NCBI GenBank assembly: GCA_910586985.1
Contig: CAJUKK010000016.1
Span: 1-31,589, forward strand
Origin: an uncultured Christensenellaceae bacterium
GTDB taxonomy: Bacteria > Bacillota > Clostridia > Christensenellales > Borkfalkiaceae
DNA length: 31,589 bases
Direction of reading: 5' to 3'
Made by a program: the position numbers and the translations under genes. The notes under the pieces are model-generated. The model ran no database searches and had not been told where the DNA came from. It saw nothing but the letters and a program-made list of their open reading frames with translations. Of this stretch, positions 23,532 to 31,547 are shown in pieces (position 1 is the stretch's first letter; every line of letters begins with the position of its first letter).

Positions 23532-24809
23532 ATGATTAATATTCCCAAAGGATGTAAAGACGTATTACCCGCCCAATCGCACTTATGGCAATTCGTCGAA
23601 AAGACGGCGCGCGAAACGGCGCATGAGTTTGGATTCCGTGAAATCCGAACGCCTGTATTCGAGCACACGGAGTTGTTTTTACGCGGCGTTGGAGATACGA
23701 CGGACGTCGTAAACAAGGAGATGTACACCTTTACGGATAAAGGGAATCGTTCCATGACGTTAAAACCGGAGGGAACTGCGGGCGTTGCGCGCAGCTTTGC
23801 GGAAAACGGTTTGGCAAACGAAGGACTTCCGGCGAAGATGTATTATTTTTCGCCCGCATTCCGTTACGAACGTCCGCAGGCGGGCAGGCTTCGTGAGCAT
23901 CATCAGTTCGGCGTCGAATTGTACGGTGCGGCGGACGCGCAGGCGGATGCGGAAACGATTTCGCTTATAGATACTTTTTATCGTAAATTGGGATTGAAAC
24001 AGGTAAAGCTGCAACTCAATTCCATCGGTTGCAAGCAATGCCGCACGGCTTATCAGGAGGCGTTGAAAGAATATTTCCGTCCCCGCCTTGCCGGGATGTG
24101 CGCCGACTGCAATAGCCGTTTTGAAAAAAATCCCATGCGCATGCTCGATTGTAAGGAAGAGGCGTGTAAAAAAATCACCGCATCCGCTCCGAGTACGCTC
24201 GATTATCTCTGCGAAGATTGCAGAGAACACTTCAACAAGGTGCAAAGACTTTTAAACGGCGCGGGAATCGGATTCGAAGTCAATCCGAGAATCGTGCGAG
24301 GGCTGGATTACTATTCGCGCACCGTGTTTGAATTTACAACTTCGGCGGCGGGCGCGCAGGGTACCGTTTGCGGGGGAGGAAGATACGACACTTTGCTCGA
24401 ACAGATCGGCGGGAAACCCGTGCCCGCGGTCGGCTGCGGCGGCGGAATCGAAAGGCTTTTGATGGTAATGGAAGCGGAAGGCGTTTTTGTTCCGCAGGCT
24501 GACAAAGTTTTTTGTTATCTGGCAGGCATGGATGACGCAAGCAGGGAAAAAGCATTTGCGCTCGCAAACGAATTGCGTTGCAAAGGAATATCGTGCGAAA
24601 CCGATCTCATGGGACGCTCGGTGAAAGCGCAGTTCAAGTATGCAGACAAGCTGGGGGTAAAATATACGGTCGTGATCGGGGAGAGCGAATGCGCGGCGGG
24701 CGCGGCGGAAGTAAAAAATATGCAAAATTCCACTTCGGAACGCGTAGAATTTAATCGCCTTGCACAATATATGATGGAGAACGGCGCGTCGGCGGCACAG
24801 AAAAGTTGA
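23532..24809 (+). CDS. hisS: Histidyl-tRNA synthetase
   Basis: 425 residues, class II synthetase charging tRNA-His. Motif 1 region is RTPVFEHTELFLRGVGDTTD; motif 2 is FRYERPQAGRLREHHQFG; the His-specific motifs are RGLDYYSRTVFEF and GGGRYD. A Cys-rich insertion (IGCKQC, CADCNSRFEKNPMRMLDCKE, CEDCREHF) is typical of Firmicutes HisRS. The anticodon-binding domain follows (about 330-415). Ribosome binding site AGGAGA. No T-box or other leader was found in the 54 bp after hslU, and no terminator separates them, so it may share the hslU transcript. In many Firmicutes aspS follows hisS; here trxA does. Confidence 0.97.
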   Translation: MINIPKGCKDVLPAQSHLWQFVEKTARETAHEFGFREIRTPVFEHTELFLRGVGDTTDVVNKEMYTFTDKGNRSMTLKPEGTAGVARSFAENGLANEGLPAKMYYFSPAFRYERPQAGRLREHHQFGVELYGAADAQADAETISLIDTFYRKLGLKQVKLQLNSIGCKQCRTAYQEALKEYFRPRLAGMCADCNSRFEKNPMRMLDCKEEACKKITASAPSTLDYLCEDCREHFNKVQRLLNGAGIGFEVNPRIVRGLDYYSRTVFEFTTSAAGAQGTVCGGGRYDTLLEQIGGKPVPAVGCGGGIERLLMVMEAEGVFVPQADKVFCYLAGMDDASREKAFALANELRCKGISCETDLMGRSVKAQFKYADKLGVKYTVVIGESECAAGAAEVKNMQNSTSERVEFNRLAQYMMENGASAAQKS

Positions 24810-24836
24810 ATAAAAGAATAAAATAAGGAGAAAGTC

Positions 24837-25160
24837 ATGTCGAAAAACATAAAGGAAATTAATGGAAAGGAACTCAAAGAAAAAATTGCGGCGGGCGGAA
24901 AAATCGTGTGCGATTTTTGGGCGAGTTGGTGCGGCCCTTGCCGCATGCTTGCGCCCGTAATGGACGAAGTTGCGGCGGAGCTTGAAGGCCGCGCGGAGTT
25001 CGTTAAAGTCAATGTGGATGAAAATTCCGACGTTGCGGCGGAGTTTGGAATTATGTCGATTCCCGACGTTTTGGTATTCGAAGGCGGAAGCGTTAAAACG
25101 CACAGTTTGGGGTTTGTTCCGAAAAACGCCATGCAGGCATTTTTGGAAAAGAATATTTGA
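24837..25160 (+). CDS. trxA: Thioredoxin
   Basis: 107 residues, a single thioredoxin fold. The active site WCGPC is at 31-35 within DFWASWCGPCRMLAPVMDE, and the cis-proline segment is MSIPDVLVF. It reduces protein disulfides in the cytosol, normally with thioredoxin reductase, which is not in this window. No signal peptide. AAGGAG lies a few nt before ATG 24837. It is 27 nt after hisS and is followed by a hairpin, so it is probably the end of the hslU-hisS-trxA run. Confidence 0.96.
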   Translation: MSKNIKEINGKELKEKIAAGGKIVCDFWASWCGPCRMLAPVMDEVAAELEGRAEFVKVNVDENSDVAAEFGIMSIPDVLVFEGGSVKTHSLGFVPKNAMQAFLEKNI

Positions 25161-25164
25161 TCCG

Positions 25165-25199
25165 GAAAAGAGCCAAGCTGATACCGCTTGGCTCTTTCC
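25165..25199 (+). terminator. Hairpin after trxA
   Basis: A 12-bp stem (25167-25178 with 25186-25197) with a 7-nt loop, 5 bp past the stop. The 3' arm ends CTCTTTCC and no true T-run follows, so termination is likely but imperfect. From here to 25353 the sequence is AT-rich and shows no gene. Confidence 0.65.
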
Positions 25200-25353
25200 A
25201 ACAGCGGGAGCTGATATTTTTGTTTTGCATTGCGGAATTCGCGTTTTGCCGGAATAAAAATAAAAAATATATACAAATATGGCAAAAAGTGTAAGAATTG
25301 CAAAAAAAATGTGAGAAATATGGCGTAAAAATGAATAGAATCACAAAAAAATA

Positions 25354-25382
25354 TTGACAAGATCAATAAAAGGTGATAGAAT
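25354..25382 (+). promoter_or_regulatory. Strong SigA promoter of the Glu/Arg-helix gene
   Basis: A perfect TTGACA (25354-25359), a 17-bp spacer, TAGAAT (25377-25382). The leader to ATG 25514 is about 125 nt. The AAGGAGG at 25499-25505 is 8 nt before the start. No clear riboswitch or hairpin was found in the leader. Confidence 0.85.
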
Positions 25383-25513
25383 CAAGACTGTATCGGTATA
25401 TGCTCTTCGGAGGTTGCCGTTATATTTTCAATTTTTCCGTTTTCCGGCGGGATAAATCGAGGTAATATATGAGGAAGAATAGGATGGGGAATGAATATAA
25501 GGAGGTTCGTGCC

Positions 25514-28468
25514 ATGAGTACGGTATTGCCGCTTTTGGCATTTTTCAGCGTGCCTTTTTTGTCTCTCTCCAACAGCATTTGGACGATTATCGCATGCTGT
25601 ACGGGCGGCGCTACTTTTATCACTTTCATCGGAATGCTGGTAGCAAAGTCCAAGGCGAAGAAGGCGGCGAAGGAGGCGAAAAAGCTTTCCTCCAATCCCG
25701 AGCTTAAATATGCATTGGAGCAAAAGAAAAAGGCGGTAGCAGAAAAAGCGAAGAGGGATGCGGAGATTGCCGCGGCAAACGCAGAAAAAGAGCGTCAGGA
25801 TAAAATTAAAGAGGCGGAAAAAGAGGCCGAGCGCATTCGCGAAGAGGCGAAACGCGACGCGGAAGAGTCGCGGGGCAAAAAACGCAGACGTAAAGGAGAC
25901 GACGATGACGACGAATACGGCGGTAACGGCGGTAACGGCGGCGTAAACCATGTGATTCTCGGGGGCGGTCCCGGAATGATGGGAGGCGGCGTTGTCGGCG
26001 GCGTAGGAGGCGTGGGCGGAGTTATGGCGCCCGGCGTCGTAGGAGGAGTCGCTCCCGCCGTAGTCGGAGGAGTTGCTCCTGCTGCGGTTGTAGGCGGGGT
26101 TGCGGCAGGCGCGCCGGCAGGAGCAATGCCGGACTATACCGCGCATTTCAGAGCGGAAGAAGAACGCCGTGAGGCGGAGCGTAAACGCGACGAAGAGGAA
26201 CGTCGTCGCAGCGAAGAACGCCGTGCGGCAGAACGCCGCGAAGAAGAAGAGCGGCTTGCAAAAATAAGATCGGAGGCGGAACGCGAGGCGGAGCGTATCA
26301 GAATCGAGGCGCGCCGTGCGGCAGAAGATGAAAAATTCCGCCGCGAGGAAGAGGAGCGTCGCGAGCGTGAGCGCAGACGCGAAGAAGAGCGTAAGCGCGA
26401 CGAGGAAGAAAAACGCCGCAGAGACGAGGAAGAAAAACGCCGCGCAGAGGAAGATCGTCGCCGTCAGGAAGAGGATCGTCGCCGTCAGGAGGAAGAGGCA
26501 AGACGACGCGAAGAGGCGGAGGAACGCCGCCGTCTTTCGGACGAAGAGAGCCGTCGCCGCTTTGACGAGGAGGCTCGTCGCCGTCAGGAAGAGGAAGACC
26601 GTCGCCGTCGCGAAGAGGATCGTCGGCGCGAAGAAGAAGATCGTCGTCGTCAGGAAGAGGAGAAACGCAGACGCGAGGAAGAAGAGAGACGCCGTGCGGA
26701 GGAAGAACGCCGCCGTCAGGAAGAGGAAAAACGTAAGCGCGAAGAAGAGGAAAATCGCAGACGCGAGGAAGAAAACCGTCGTCGCGAAGAGGAAATCCGT
26801 CGTCGCGAGGACGAGAGCCGTCGCCGCGAAGAAGAACTTCGCCGTCAAAACGATGCGGAGAGTCGCCGTCGCGCAGACGAAGAGGCTCGCCGCCGCGAGG
26901 AAGAGATTCGCCGCCGTGCGGAGGAGGAAAACCGCCGCCGCGAAGAGGAACAGCGCCGTCGCGAGGAAGAAGAAAAACGCAGACGCGAAGAGGACGAGGC
27001 TCGTCGCCGTCAGGACGAAGAGAACCGTCGCCGTATCGAAGAAGAGACGCGCCGCCGTGCCGAGGAAGACGCTCGCCGCAAAGCAGAGGAAGATTCTCGC
27101 AGGCGCGAGGAAGAGATTCGCCGCCGTGCGGAAGAAGAGAGCCGCCGCCGTGCAGACGAAGAATCGCGCAGACGCGAAGACGAGCTTCGCCGCAGGAACG
27201 ATGAAGAGAGTCGCCGTCGCGCAGACGAAGAGGCGCGTCGCCGCGAAGAGGAAAACCGCAGACGCGACGAAGAGGCGCGCAGGCGTGACGAAGAGAACCG
27301 CAGACGCGAAGAGGACGAACGTCGCAGACGCGAGGAAGAGGAAAAGCGCCGCCGCGAAGAGGACGAGAAACGCCGCCATGCGGAGGAAGAGGCAAGACGC
27401 CGCGAGGAGGACGAACGCCGTCGTCGCGAGGAAGAAGAGAGACGTCGCTTAGAAGAAGAGCGCAGACGCGCGGAGGATGAGAAACGCCGCCGTGAAGAAG
27501 AGGATCGTCGCCATGCGGAGGAAGAAAGACGCCGCCGCGAGGACGAGGAGCGCCGTCGCTTAGAGGAAGAGCGCAGACGCGCGGAGGATGAGAAACGCCG
27601 CCGCGAAGAAGAGGATCGCAGACGTGCGGACGAAGAGAGACGCCGCGCCGATGAGGAACGCCGTCGCGAAGAAGACCGTAAGCGCGAGATGGAAAATCTT
27701 GCCCGTCTGAAAGAGCAGGCGGAGCGCGAAGCCGATCGGATCAGAGAAGAGGCCCGCCATGCCGCGGAGCTCGAAAAGGTAAAGCAGGCGGCAGCCGCAG
27801 CGCAGTTTGCGCAACAACAGTCGCCTTACGGAGCATATCCCCAGAATCCTTACGGCGCGCCGTTTATGCCGCCTCAGCAGGATCCTCGCAGCCGCGACGC
27901 GCGTCTTGAAGAACTTGACCGTCAGCTTCGCCGCCGCGAAGAAGAGTGGCGTAAAGAGCGCGAGAGACAGGAAGAGGAAGAGCGCAAACGCAATCAGCGC
28001 TTAAAGGACGAAGAATGGGAGCGCGAGCGTCAACGCCGCGAGGATGAATACAGGCGCGAGAATATCCGCCGCGAAGAAGAACGTTTAAATCAACTTCGCG
28101 AGCAGGCGCAGAGAATGACTGCGAACGTTTATCCGAACGCCATGTATCCGCAACCCAATCAGGGAATGATGCAACCCGTTGTTCAGCCGCCCGTGTACGG
28201 ACAACCGATGTACGGACAGCCGATGCAACCTCAGCAACCTCAACAGCCGCAGGTGATCGTTGTGCAGACGGACGGACAACAGAGGCGCGAGCCCTATCCG
28301 TATCCCGCTTATCCCTACAACCCGCCCCGTGAATATGTAGACGACCGTGATTATGTGCGTACGTCTCCCCGCGAAGGAAGAACCAAGTCGAGCTCGTCTA
28401 AGGACAATGACAGATCGGGCGACGACGAGGGACACCCATGGGCAGGCAACCATAATAAGAGAAATTGA
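25514..28468 (+). CDS. Membrane-anchored protein with a very long Glu/Arg helix
   Basis: 984 residues, function unknown. Two hydrophobic segments (about 4-22 and 23-43) end in a basic KSKAKKAAKEAKK, so the rest should be cytosolic. A charged helix (about 45-130), an Asp/Gly patch and a Gly/Val-rich stretch (about 147-210) follow. Residues about 211-765 are almost only E, R, D and K in 7- and 8-residue units of the type xRRRxEE(E), suggesting a single alpha-helix or coiled coil. A second charged stretch (about 793-866) and a Pro/Gln/Tyr tail (about 871-945) come last. ATG 25514 is chosen for its strong AAGGAGG; the frame is open to 25469. The C-terminal end overlaps another frame (next gene), so a frameshift or coupling is possible. 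Candidate roles: scaffold, spacer or cytoskeleton-like element; none is supported directly. Confidence 0.75.
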   Translation: MSTVLPLLAFFSVPFLSLSNSIWTIIACCTGGATFITFIGMLVAKSKAKKAAKEAKKLSSNPELKYALEQKKKAVAEKAKRDAEIAAANAEKERQDKIKEAEKEAERIREEAKRDAEESRGKKRRRKGDDDDDEYGGNGGNGGVNHVILGGGPGMMGGGVVGGVGGVGGVMAPGVVGGVAPAVVGGVAPAAVVGGVAAGAPAGAMPDYTAHFRAEEERREAERKRDEEERRRSEERRAAERREEEERLAKIRSEAEREAERIRIEARRAAEDEKFRREEEERRERERRREEERKRDEEEKRRRDEEEKRRAEEDRRRQEEDRRRQEEEARRREEAEERRRLSDEESRRRFDEEARRRQEEEDRRRREEDRRREEEDRRRQEEEKRRREEEERRRAEEERRRQEEEKRKREEEENRRREEENRRREEEIRRREDESRRREEELRRQNDAESRRRADEEARRREEEIRRRAEEENRRREEEQRRREEEEKRRREEDEARRRQDEENRRRIEEETRRRAEEDARRKAEEDSRRREEEIRRRAEEESRRRADEESRRREDELRRRNDEESRRRADEEARRREEENRRRDEEARRRDEENRRREEDERRRREEEEKRRREEDEKRRHAEEEARRREEDERRRREEEERRRLEEERRRAEDEKRRREEEDRRHAEEERRRREDEERRRLEEERRRAEDEKRRREEEDRRRADEERRRADEERRREEDRKREMENLARLKEQAEREADRIREEARHAAELEKVKQAAAAAQFAQQQSPYGAYPQNPYGAPFMPPQQDPRSRDARLEELDRQLRRREEEWRKERERQEEEERKRNQRLKDEEWERERQRREDEYRRENIRREEERLNQLREQAQRMTANVYPNAMYPQPNQGMMQPVVQPPVYGQPMYGQPMQPQQPQQPQVIVVQTDGQQRREPYPYPAYPYNPPREYVDDRDYVRTSPREGRTKSSSSKDNDRSGDDEGHPWAGNHNKRN
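26146..27810 (+). repeat. Glu/Arg-rich repeat tract (coding)
   Basis: About 550 codons of irregular 7- and 8-residue units such as ARRREEE, SRRRADEE and KRRREEDE. Codons vary (CGC, CGT, AGA; GAA, GAG), so most units are old. A longer-range copy links the SRRRADEEARRREEE segments around 26861 and 27209, 348 bp (116 codons) apart. The tract keeps long reading frames open on other frames by composition alone. Confidence 0.85.
27443..27664 (+). repeat. 37-codon tandem duplication inside the Glu/Arg tract
   Basis: Two copies with a period of 111 bp start at 27443 and 27554 (both RRLEEERRRAEDEKRRREEE). The first roughly 65 bp differ at only a few silent sites, so this is the most recent expansion in the tract; the second halves have diverged more. 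Confidence 0.8.
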
Positions 28469-28931
28469 AATCGATAACGGTATTTCCTTTAACGAGCGTT
28501 TGACGTTTGCGGAAGCTTATGCGCTTCTCATTAAAGAACAGAAGAATTTCTGCGACGGATTGCGCACTTATGCGCTTGAAAAGAGCGGCGCGAAGGAATG
28601 TCCTGCAAAGTATCATCTTTCGGTCGGGAACGGACAGAAGGTCGTGATCAAGTTCGTAATCAAAAACGGGATCACGGTTGCGTTGTTCCGTCTCGAGGAC
28701 GAGAGATTGCGCAGACTTCGCCGAAGTGCAACTTCGGACGGAGCGGAAGTCAAGGTGAAGGAAACGGAAGTGCCCATTACCGACAAAGTCGCATATAACA
28801 CTGCAAAGGAGATGATCGATCTGCGACTCGTACAGTTGCAAGAGGATATCGCTTACCAGAAAATGCGTCAGGCAGAGCGGCGAAAAGCTGCGCGGGAGGC
28901 TGCGGGAACACCCAAACCGCCCAAGTATTAA
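28407..28931 (+). CDS. Protein overlapping the Glu/Arg-helix gene; small conserved-looking domain
   Basis: 174 residues from ATG 28407, which overlaps the preceding gene by 62 nt in the +1 frame. The start is uncertain: AAGGA lies only 2 nt before the ATG, GTG 28347 is an alternative, and the overlap part (to about residue 20) does not look conserved. From IEIDNGISFNERLTF on, the sequence looks like the about 100-residue domain (SFxxRL..., then a GxKVVIKFxIKxGxTVALFRLED strand region, then YxxAKEMIDLRL) that I recall at the ends of charged-repeat proteins in Clostridia. The C-terminus is helical and basic. The domain may originally be the C-terminal part of the upstream protein, joined by frameshifting, or this may be a coupled second gene. 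A strong hairpin follows. Confidence 0.6.
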   Translation: MTDRATTRDTHGQATIIREIEIDNGISFNERLTFAEAYALLIKEQKNFCDGLRTYALEKSGAKECPAKYHLSVGNGQKVVIKFVIKNGITVALFRLEDERLRRLRRSATSDGAEVKVKETEVPITDKVAYNTAKEMIDLRLVQLQEDIAYQKMRQAERRKAAREAAGTPKPPKY

Positions 28932-28950
28932 TTGAATCGAAACAAGACGG

Positions 28951-28993
28951 TTTTGGCAAAAAACGGCAAAAATTAGCTGATTTTTTGCCAAAA
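28951..28993. terminator. Terminator-like hairpin after the overlapping gene pair
   Basis: A perfect 13-bp stem TTTTGGCAAAAAA (28951-28963) with 28981-28993 and a 17-nt loop, 20 bp past the stop codon. The stem is AT-rich with a GGC core. The T-run lies inside the stem, so efficiency is uncertain, but no other structure separates this gene from the next promoter. Confidence 0.55.
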
Positions 28994-29037
28994 TTGCTTT
29001 ATATAGCGGGAAAAAAGACGAAACTTTAAAAAAATCG

Positions 29038-29066
29038 TTGTCAAATGGATTTCTTCATGGTATAAT
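29038..29066 (+). promoter_or_regulatory. SigA promoter of the Ig-repeat surface protein
   Basis: TTGTCA (29038-29043), a 17-bp spacer, TATAAT (29061-29066). The leader to ATG 29133 is about 60 nt. Confidence 0.85.
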
Positions 29067-29132
29067 TTTCGTATACGTGAAAAGTTCGTATTTTCGGGCT
29101 TTTTCAAATATCGATAAAACGGTCGAAGAAAC

Positions 29133-31511
29133 ATGATGATATCTTATAAAAAAAGGATCGCCCTGATTACGTTTCTTTTGAGCGCGCTGTTGCTTGTCTT
29201 AGGCTGGTTCTTATTGCCGCAAGAAAGTAAAGCCGCTTTTGCGGAATCGGACGCGCCTGTTCAGAACGAATTGCTTGACAGAGAGGCAAGCATCTCCGCG
29301 CAAGCTCCGACGGCATACGCGCTTCAGGAGAGTTTTACCTATGCTGCCGTTACGGACGTTCCGCTGCCGAGAATGCGCTATGAAGGCGAGGGGAACACCT
29401 TGCGGTTTGCGCTTTACCTCAGTTATATGAACGGTGCGGAACAGGAAATTTGCGGCAGTTTTTCGGATGACGAATTTACTTACTATGTGAACGAATATAT
29501 GCCCGCGGGGCGATATCGTCTTACGGCGTCTTACGGCGCGGTGCAGGATTGCACGACCGGTTGGTGGAACGATTCCTCATTTTCCGCTGTGTCCTGCGAT
29601 GAATTTACGGCGGAGTATTCGTTTGTAGTGCAGAGCGCGGCGCATTCTTACGGCGACGAGGTTTCCGCGCTTGATTCACATTTACAACGCCGTGAGTTTT
29701 CATTTGATTATACGGGTGAAACGCTCTTGCCCGACAATATCCGTTTCGACGAAATTATTTACAGCCGCGGCAATGCCGAGTCAAGTTTTTGGGCTACGGC
29801 GGATGCGGACGTATATTTTGCGGGATATACCGTAACATATAAGGTGAACGGTACCGAAAACGCTCACTATCATACGGCGGCGGAACTGAACGATTCCGAG
29901 CTCATGACAAGCGTTGACCATTTATTCGAGACCGTTCCGCAGGATGCGGGAGTATACCGCATATATTACCGTCTGGAGGCGGCAAATTTTGCGCCGTCCG
30001 TCGTCAGCGACTATAGCCGTTATTTCGATCTTACGGTAATCGAAACGTTGCCCGTGCCTGTAATCGAAAACGAAACATATACGGGCAGCGCGTTGCGTCC
30101 TCACTTTGAGTCGAGCCGTTTGTATTATGCCGTGTATCCCGAGGAAGGATGCATTGACGCGGGGGAGTATACCGTTGAGTTTATTCTCCGTGATACAAAA
30201 TGCTATAAGTGGGCGGGTAAACCGCTTGGTGTAGCGGGCGTGAGCGCATCGTTTACTATCGATAAATCCGAGAACAGTTGGATCGTGCCGCTTGCAGTTG
30301 CCAATTGGACGTACGGTACATACGATCCTTTGATTCACAGTCCTGTTTCCGCGCCGCGCTTTTTCGATCGTGACGCGACGGTCAGATACAGTTATATCGA
30401 GAGTAACGCCGCGGGTGAAGAATGCGGCGAACCGACGGTAAACATTCCAACCGAGGCGGGATGGTATTACCTTGTTGCCGAGATTGCGGAAGGAAAAAAT
30501 TATTTTGCCCTTACGGGAAAAACGCGTTTTCAGATTACGCAGGCGACAAACGTATGGGAAGTCACGCCGAACATTACGCGTTGGCGTTTCGGCGAATATG
30601 ATGATAATATCAACCGTCCCGTCGGTCAGGCGATCAGCGGAGATACGCAGTTTACGTTTTACCGTCTTGATCAGAACGGAGATCGGCTTGGCGAGGGCGT
30701 AAGCTCGTTGGATGAATTCCGCAGAGAATCGGACGGCAAGATTCCCGCGGGGAGCTATCTCATGTGCGCGTCCGTTGAAAACAGCCGTAATTATGCTGCG
30801 CTCTATGCGGAGGTGTCGTTTAACGTGTTAAAAGCGCGCAATCAGTGGACGACCACGCCCGACATTGTACGTTGGCACTACGGACAATATACGGCGGATT
30901 CGAATACGCCTTATGCCGTTCCTTTGTACGGAAAAGCGGAGGACGTAAAGTTTTCGTTCTATCTTGCGGACGAAAACGGAAACCCGACGGGGGACGAATA
31001 TCCCGATAATATGAACGGTCTGCGCAATGCGGACGGGAAGGTTCCCGTGGGTAAATATATTCTTTCGGCTGTGCTTGCGGAATCGGAAGATTTCGAGGGG
31101 TTGCATTCGAATATTCAGTTTGAGATTTTACAGGCAAATAACTATTGGGAGGAGGCTCCCACGATTACGCGTTGGAATCAGGGGTCGTTTGATCCGGAAA
31201 TTAACGCGATCAACGGTAAGTCGGCGTTTGGCGAAGTAACTTTTACCGTGAAAGATGCGAACGGGATTGTACAGACCGATCTCGCATCGCTCAAAGCGGG
31301 CGTGTATACCCTCTCGGCGTTTGTCGAGGGAACGAACGATTATACGCAGTTGGATTCGTCGGTTACGTTTGTTGTATTTTCGCCTGTCGGCGGGGATGAG
31401 AGCGTTGCGGCGATCGTGGCAAGCATTTTGCTCGGCGTTGCATGTCTGGGATTGATTTCCGCGTTTATTGCCTTGTTTATTCACTATAAAAAGAATTATT
31501 CCGAGGAATAA
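29133..31511 (+). CDS. Surface protein with four Ig-like repeats and a C-terminal anchor
   Basis: 792 residues. A signal peptide (hydrophobic about 10-30, likely cut after AAFA) is followed by a beta-rich ectodomain. Residues about 35-380 are non-repetitive, with strand-turn patterns. Four repeats of 84-100 residues follow (starting NSWIVP, TNVWEVTP, RNQWTTTP, NNYWEEAP), each with a RW-x-x-G-x-Y/F motif, a G-x-Y mid-strand segment (GSYLMCASVE, GKYILSAVLA) and an end of the type F-x-I/V-x-x-A. These are like the Ig-like (MBG-type) repeats of Firmicutes surface proteins. One membrane helix (about 765-785) and the tail HYKKNYSEE end the protein; there is no LPXTG. Two ATGs (29133, 29136) are possible and the ribosome binding site is weak (GAAGAA). 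Role unknown; adhesion is a guess. Confidence 0.8.
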   Translation: MMISYKKRIALITFLLSALLLVLGWFLLPQESKAAFAESDAPVQNELLDREASISAQAPTAYALQESFTYAAVTDVPLPRMRYEGEGNTLRFALYLSYMNGAEQEICGSFSDDEFTYYVNEYMPAGRYRLTASYGAVQDCTTGWWNDSSFSAVSCDEFTAEYSFVVQSAAHSYGDEVSALDSHLQRREFSFDYTGETLLPDNIRFDEIIYSRGNAESSFWATADADVYFAGYTVTYKVNGTENAHYHTAAELNDSELMTSVDHLFETVPQDAGVYRIYYRLEAANFAPSVVSDYSRYFDLTVIETLPVPVIENETYTGSALRPHFESSRLYYAVYPEEGCIDAGEYTVEFILRDTKCYKWAGKPLGVAGVSASFTIDKSENSWIVPLAVANWTYGTYDPLIHSPVSAPRFFDRDATVRYSYIESNAAGEECGEPTVNIPTEAGWYYLVAEIAEGKNYFALTGKTRFQITQATNVWEVTPNITRWRFGEYDDNINRPVGQAISGDTQFTFYRLDQNGDRLGEGVSSLDEFRRESDGKIPAGSYLMCASVENSRNYAALYAEVSFNVLKARNQWTTTPDIVRWHYGQYTADSNTPYAVPLYGKAEDVKFSFYLADENGNPTGDEYPDNMNGLRNADGKVPVGKYILSAVLAESEDFEGLHSNIQFEILQANNYWEEAPTITRWNQGSFDPEINAINGKSAFGEVTFTVKDANGIVQTDLASLKAGVYTLSAFVEGTNDYTQLDSSVTFVVFSPVGGDESVAAIVASILLGVACLGLISAFIALFIHYKKNYSEE
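30270..31385 (+). repeat. Four tandem Ig-like protein repeats (coding)
   Basis: Units begin near 30274, 30544, 30836 and 31137. They share the Trp at the start, RW in the second strand (NW in the first) and a conserved end ahead of the next Trp. Repeats 2 and 3 are the most alike. Repeat 4 is shortest and repeat 1 most diverged. Confidence 0.75.
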
Positions 31512-31547
31512 ACGGGTTATAAGAACCTTTGTTACGGAGGTTAGGAT

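Noticed and set aside
25400..25465. 21-codon open frame in the leader of the Glu/Arg-helix gene
   Set aside because: No ribosome binding site and no recognisable leader-peptide feature.
25469..25513. Upstream ATG start for the Glu/Arg-helix gene
   Set aside because: The AAGGAGG at 25499-25505 is ideally placed for ATG 25514 and would lie inside the longer frame.
25382..27379. 665-codon open frame on the minus strand, rich in Leu, Phe, Ala
   Set aside because: It is the complement of the Glu/Arg repeat tract. Codons for E and R read in reverse give hydrophobic codons and no stops. It has no ribosome binding site and spans the promoter of the plus-strand gene.
26298..27395. Second long minus-strand frame (365 codons) in the same tract
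   Set aside because: Same cause: low-complexity codon pattern without stops.
26316..27452. 378-codon plus-strand frame of Ala, Arg, Lys and Val inside the Glu/Arg gene
   Set aside because: Composition shadow of the repeat tract in another frame; no start signal.
26146..27810. CRISPR-like regular repeats
   Set aside because: The repeats are in frame, code for E/R units, vary in length and have no spacers; no cas genes are present.
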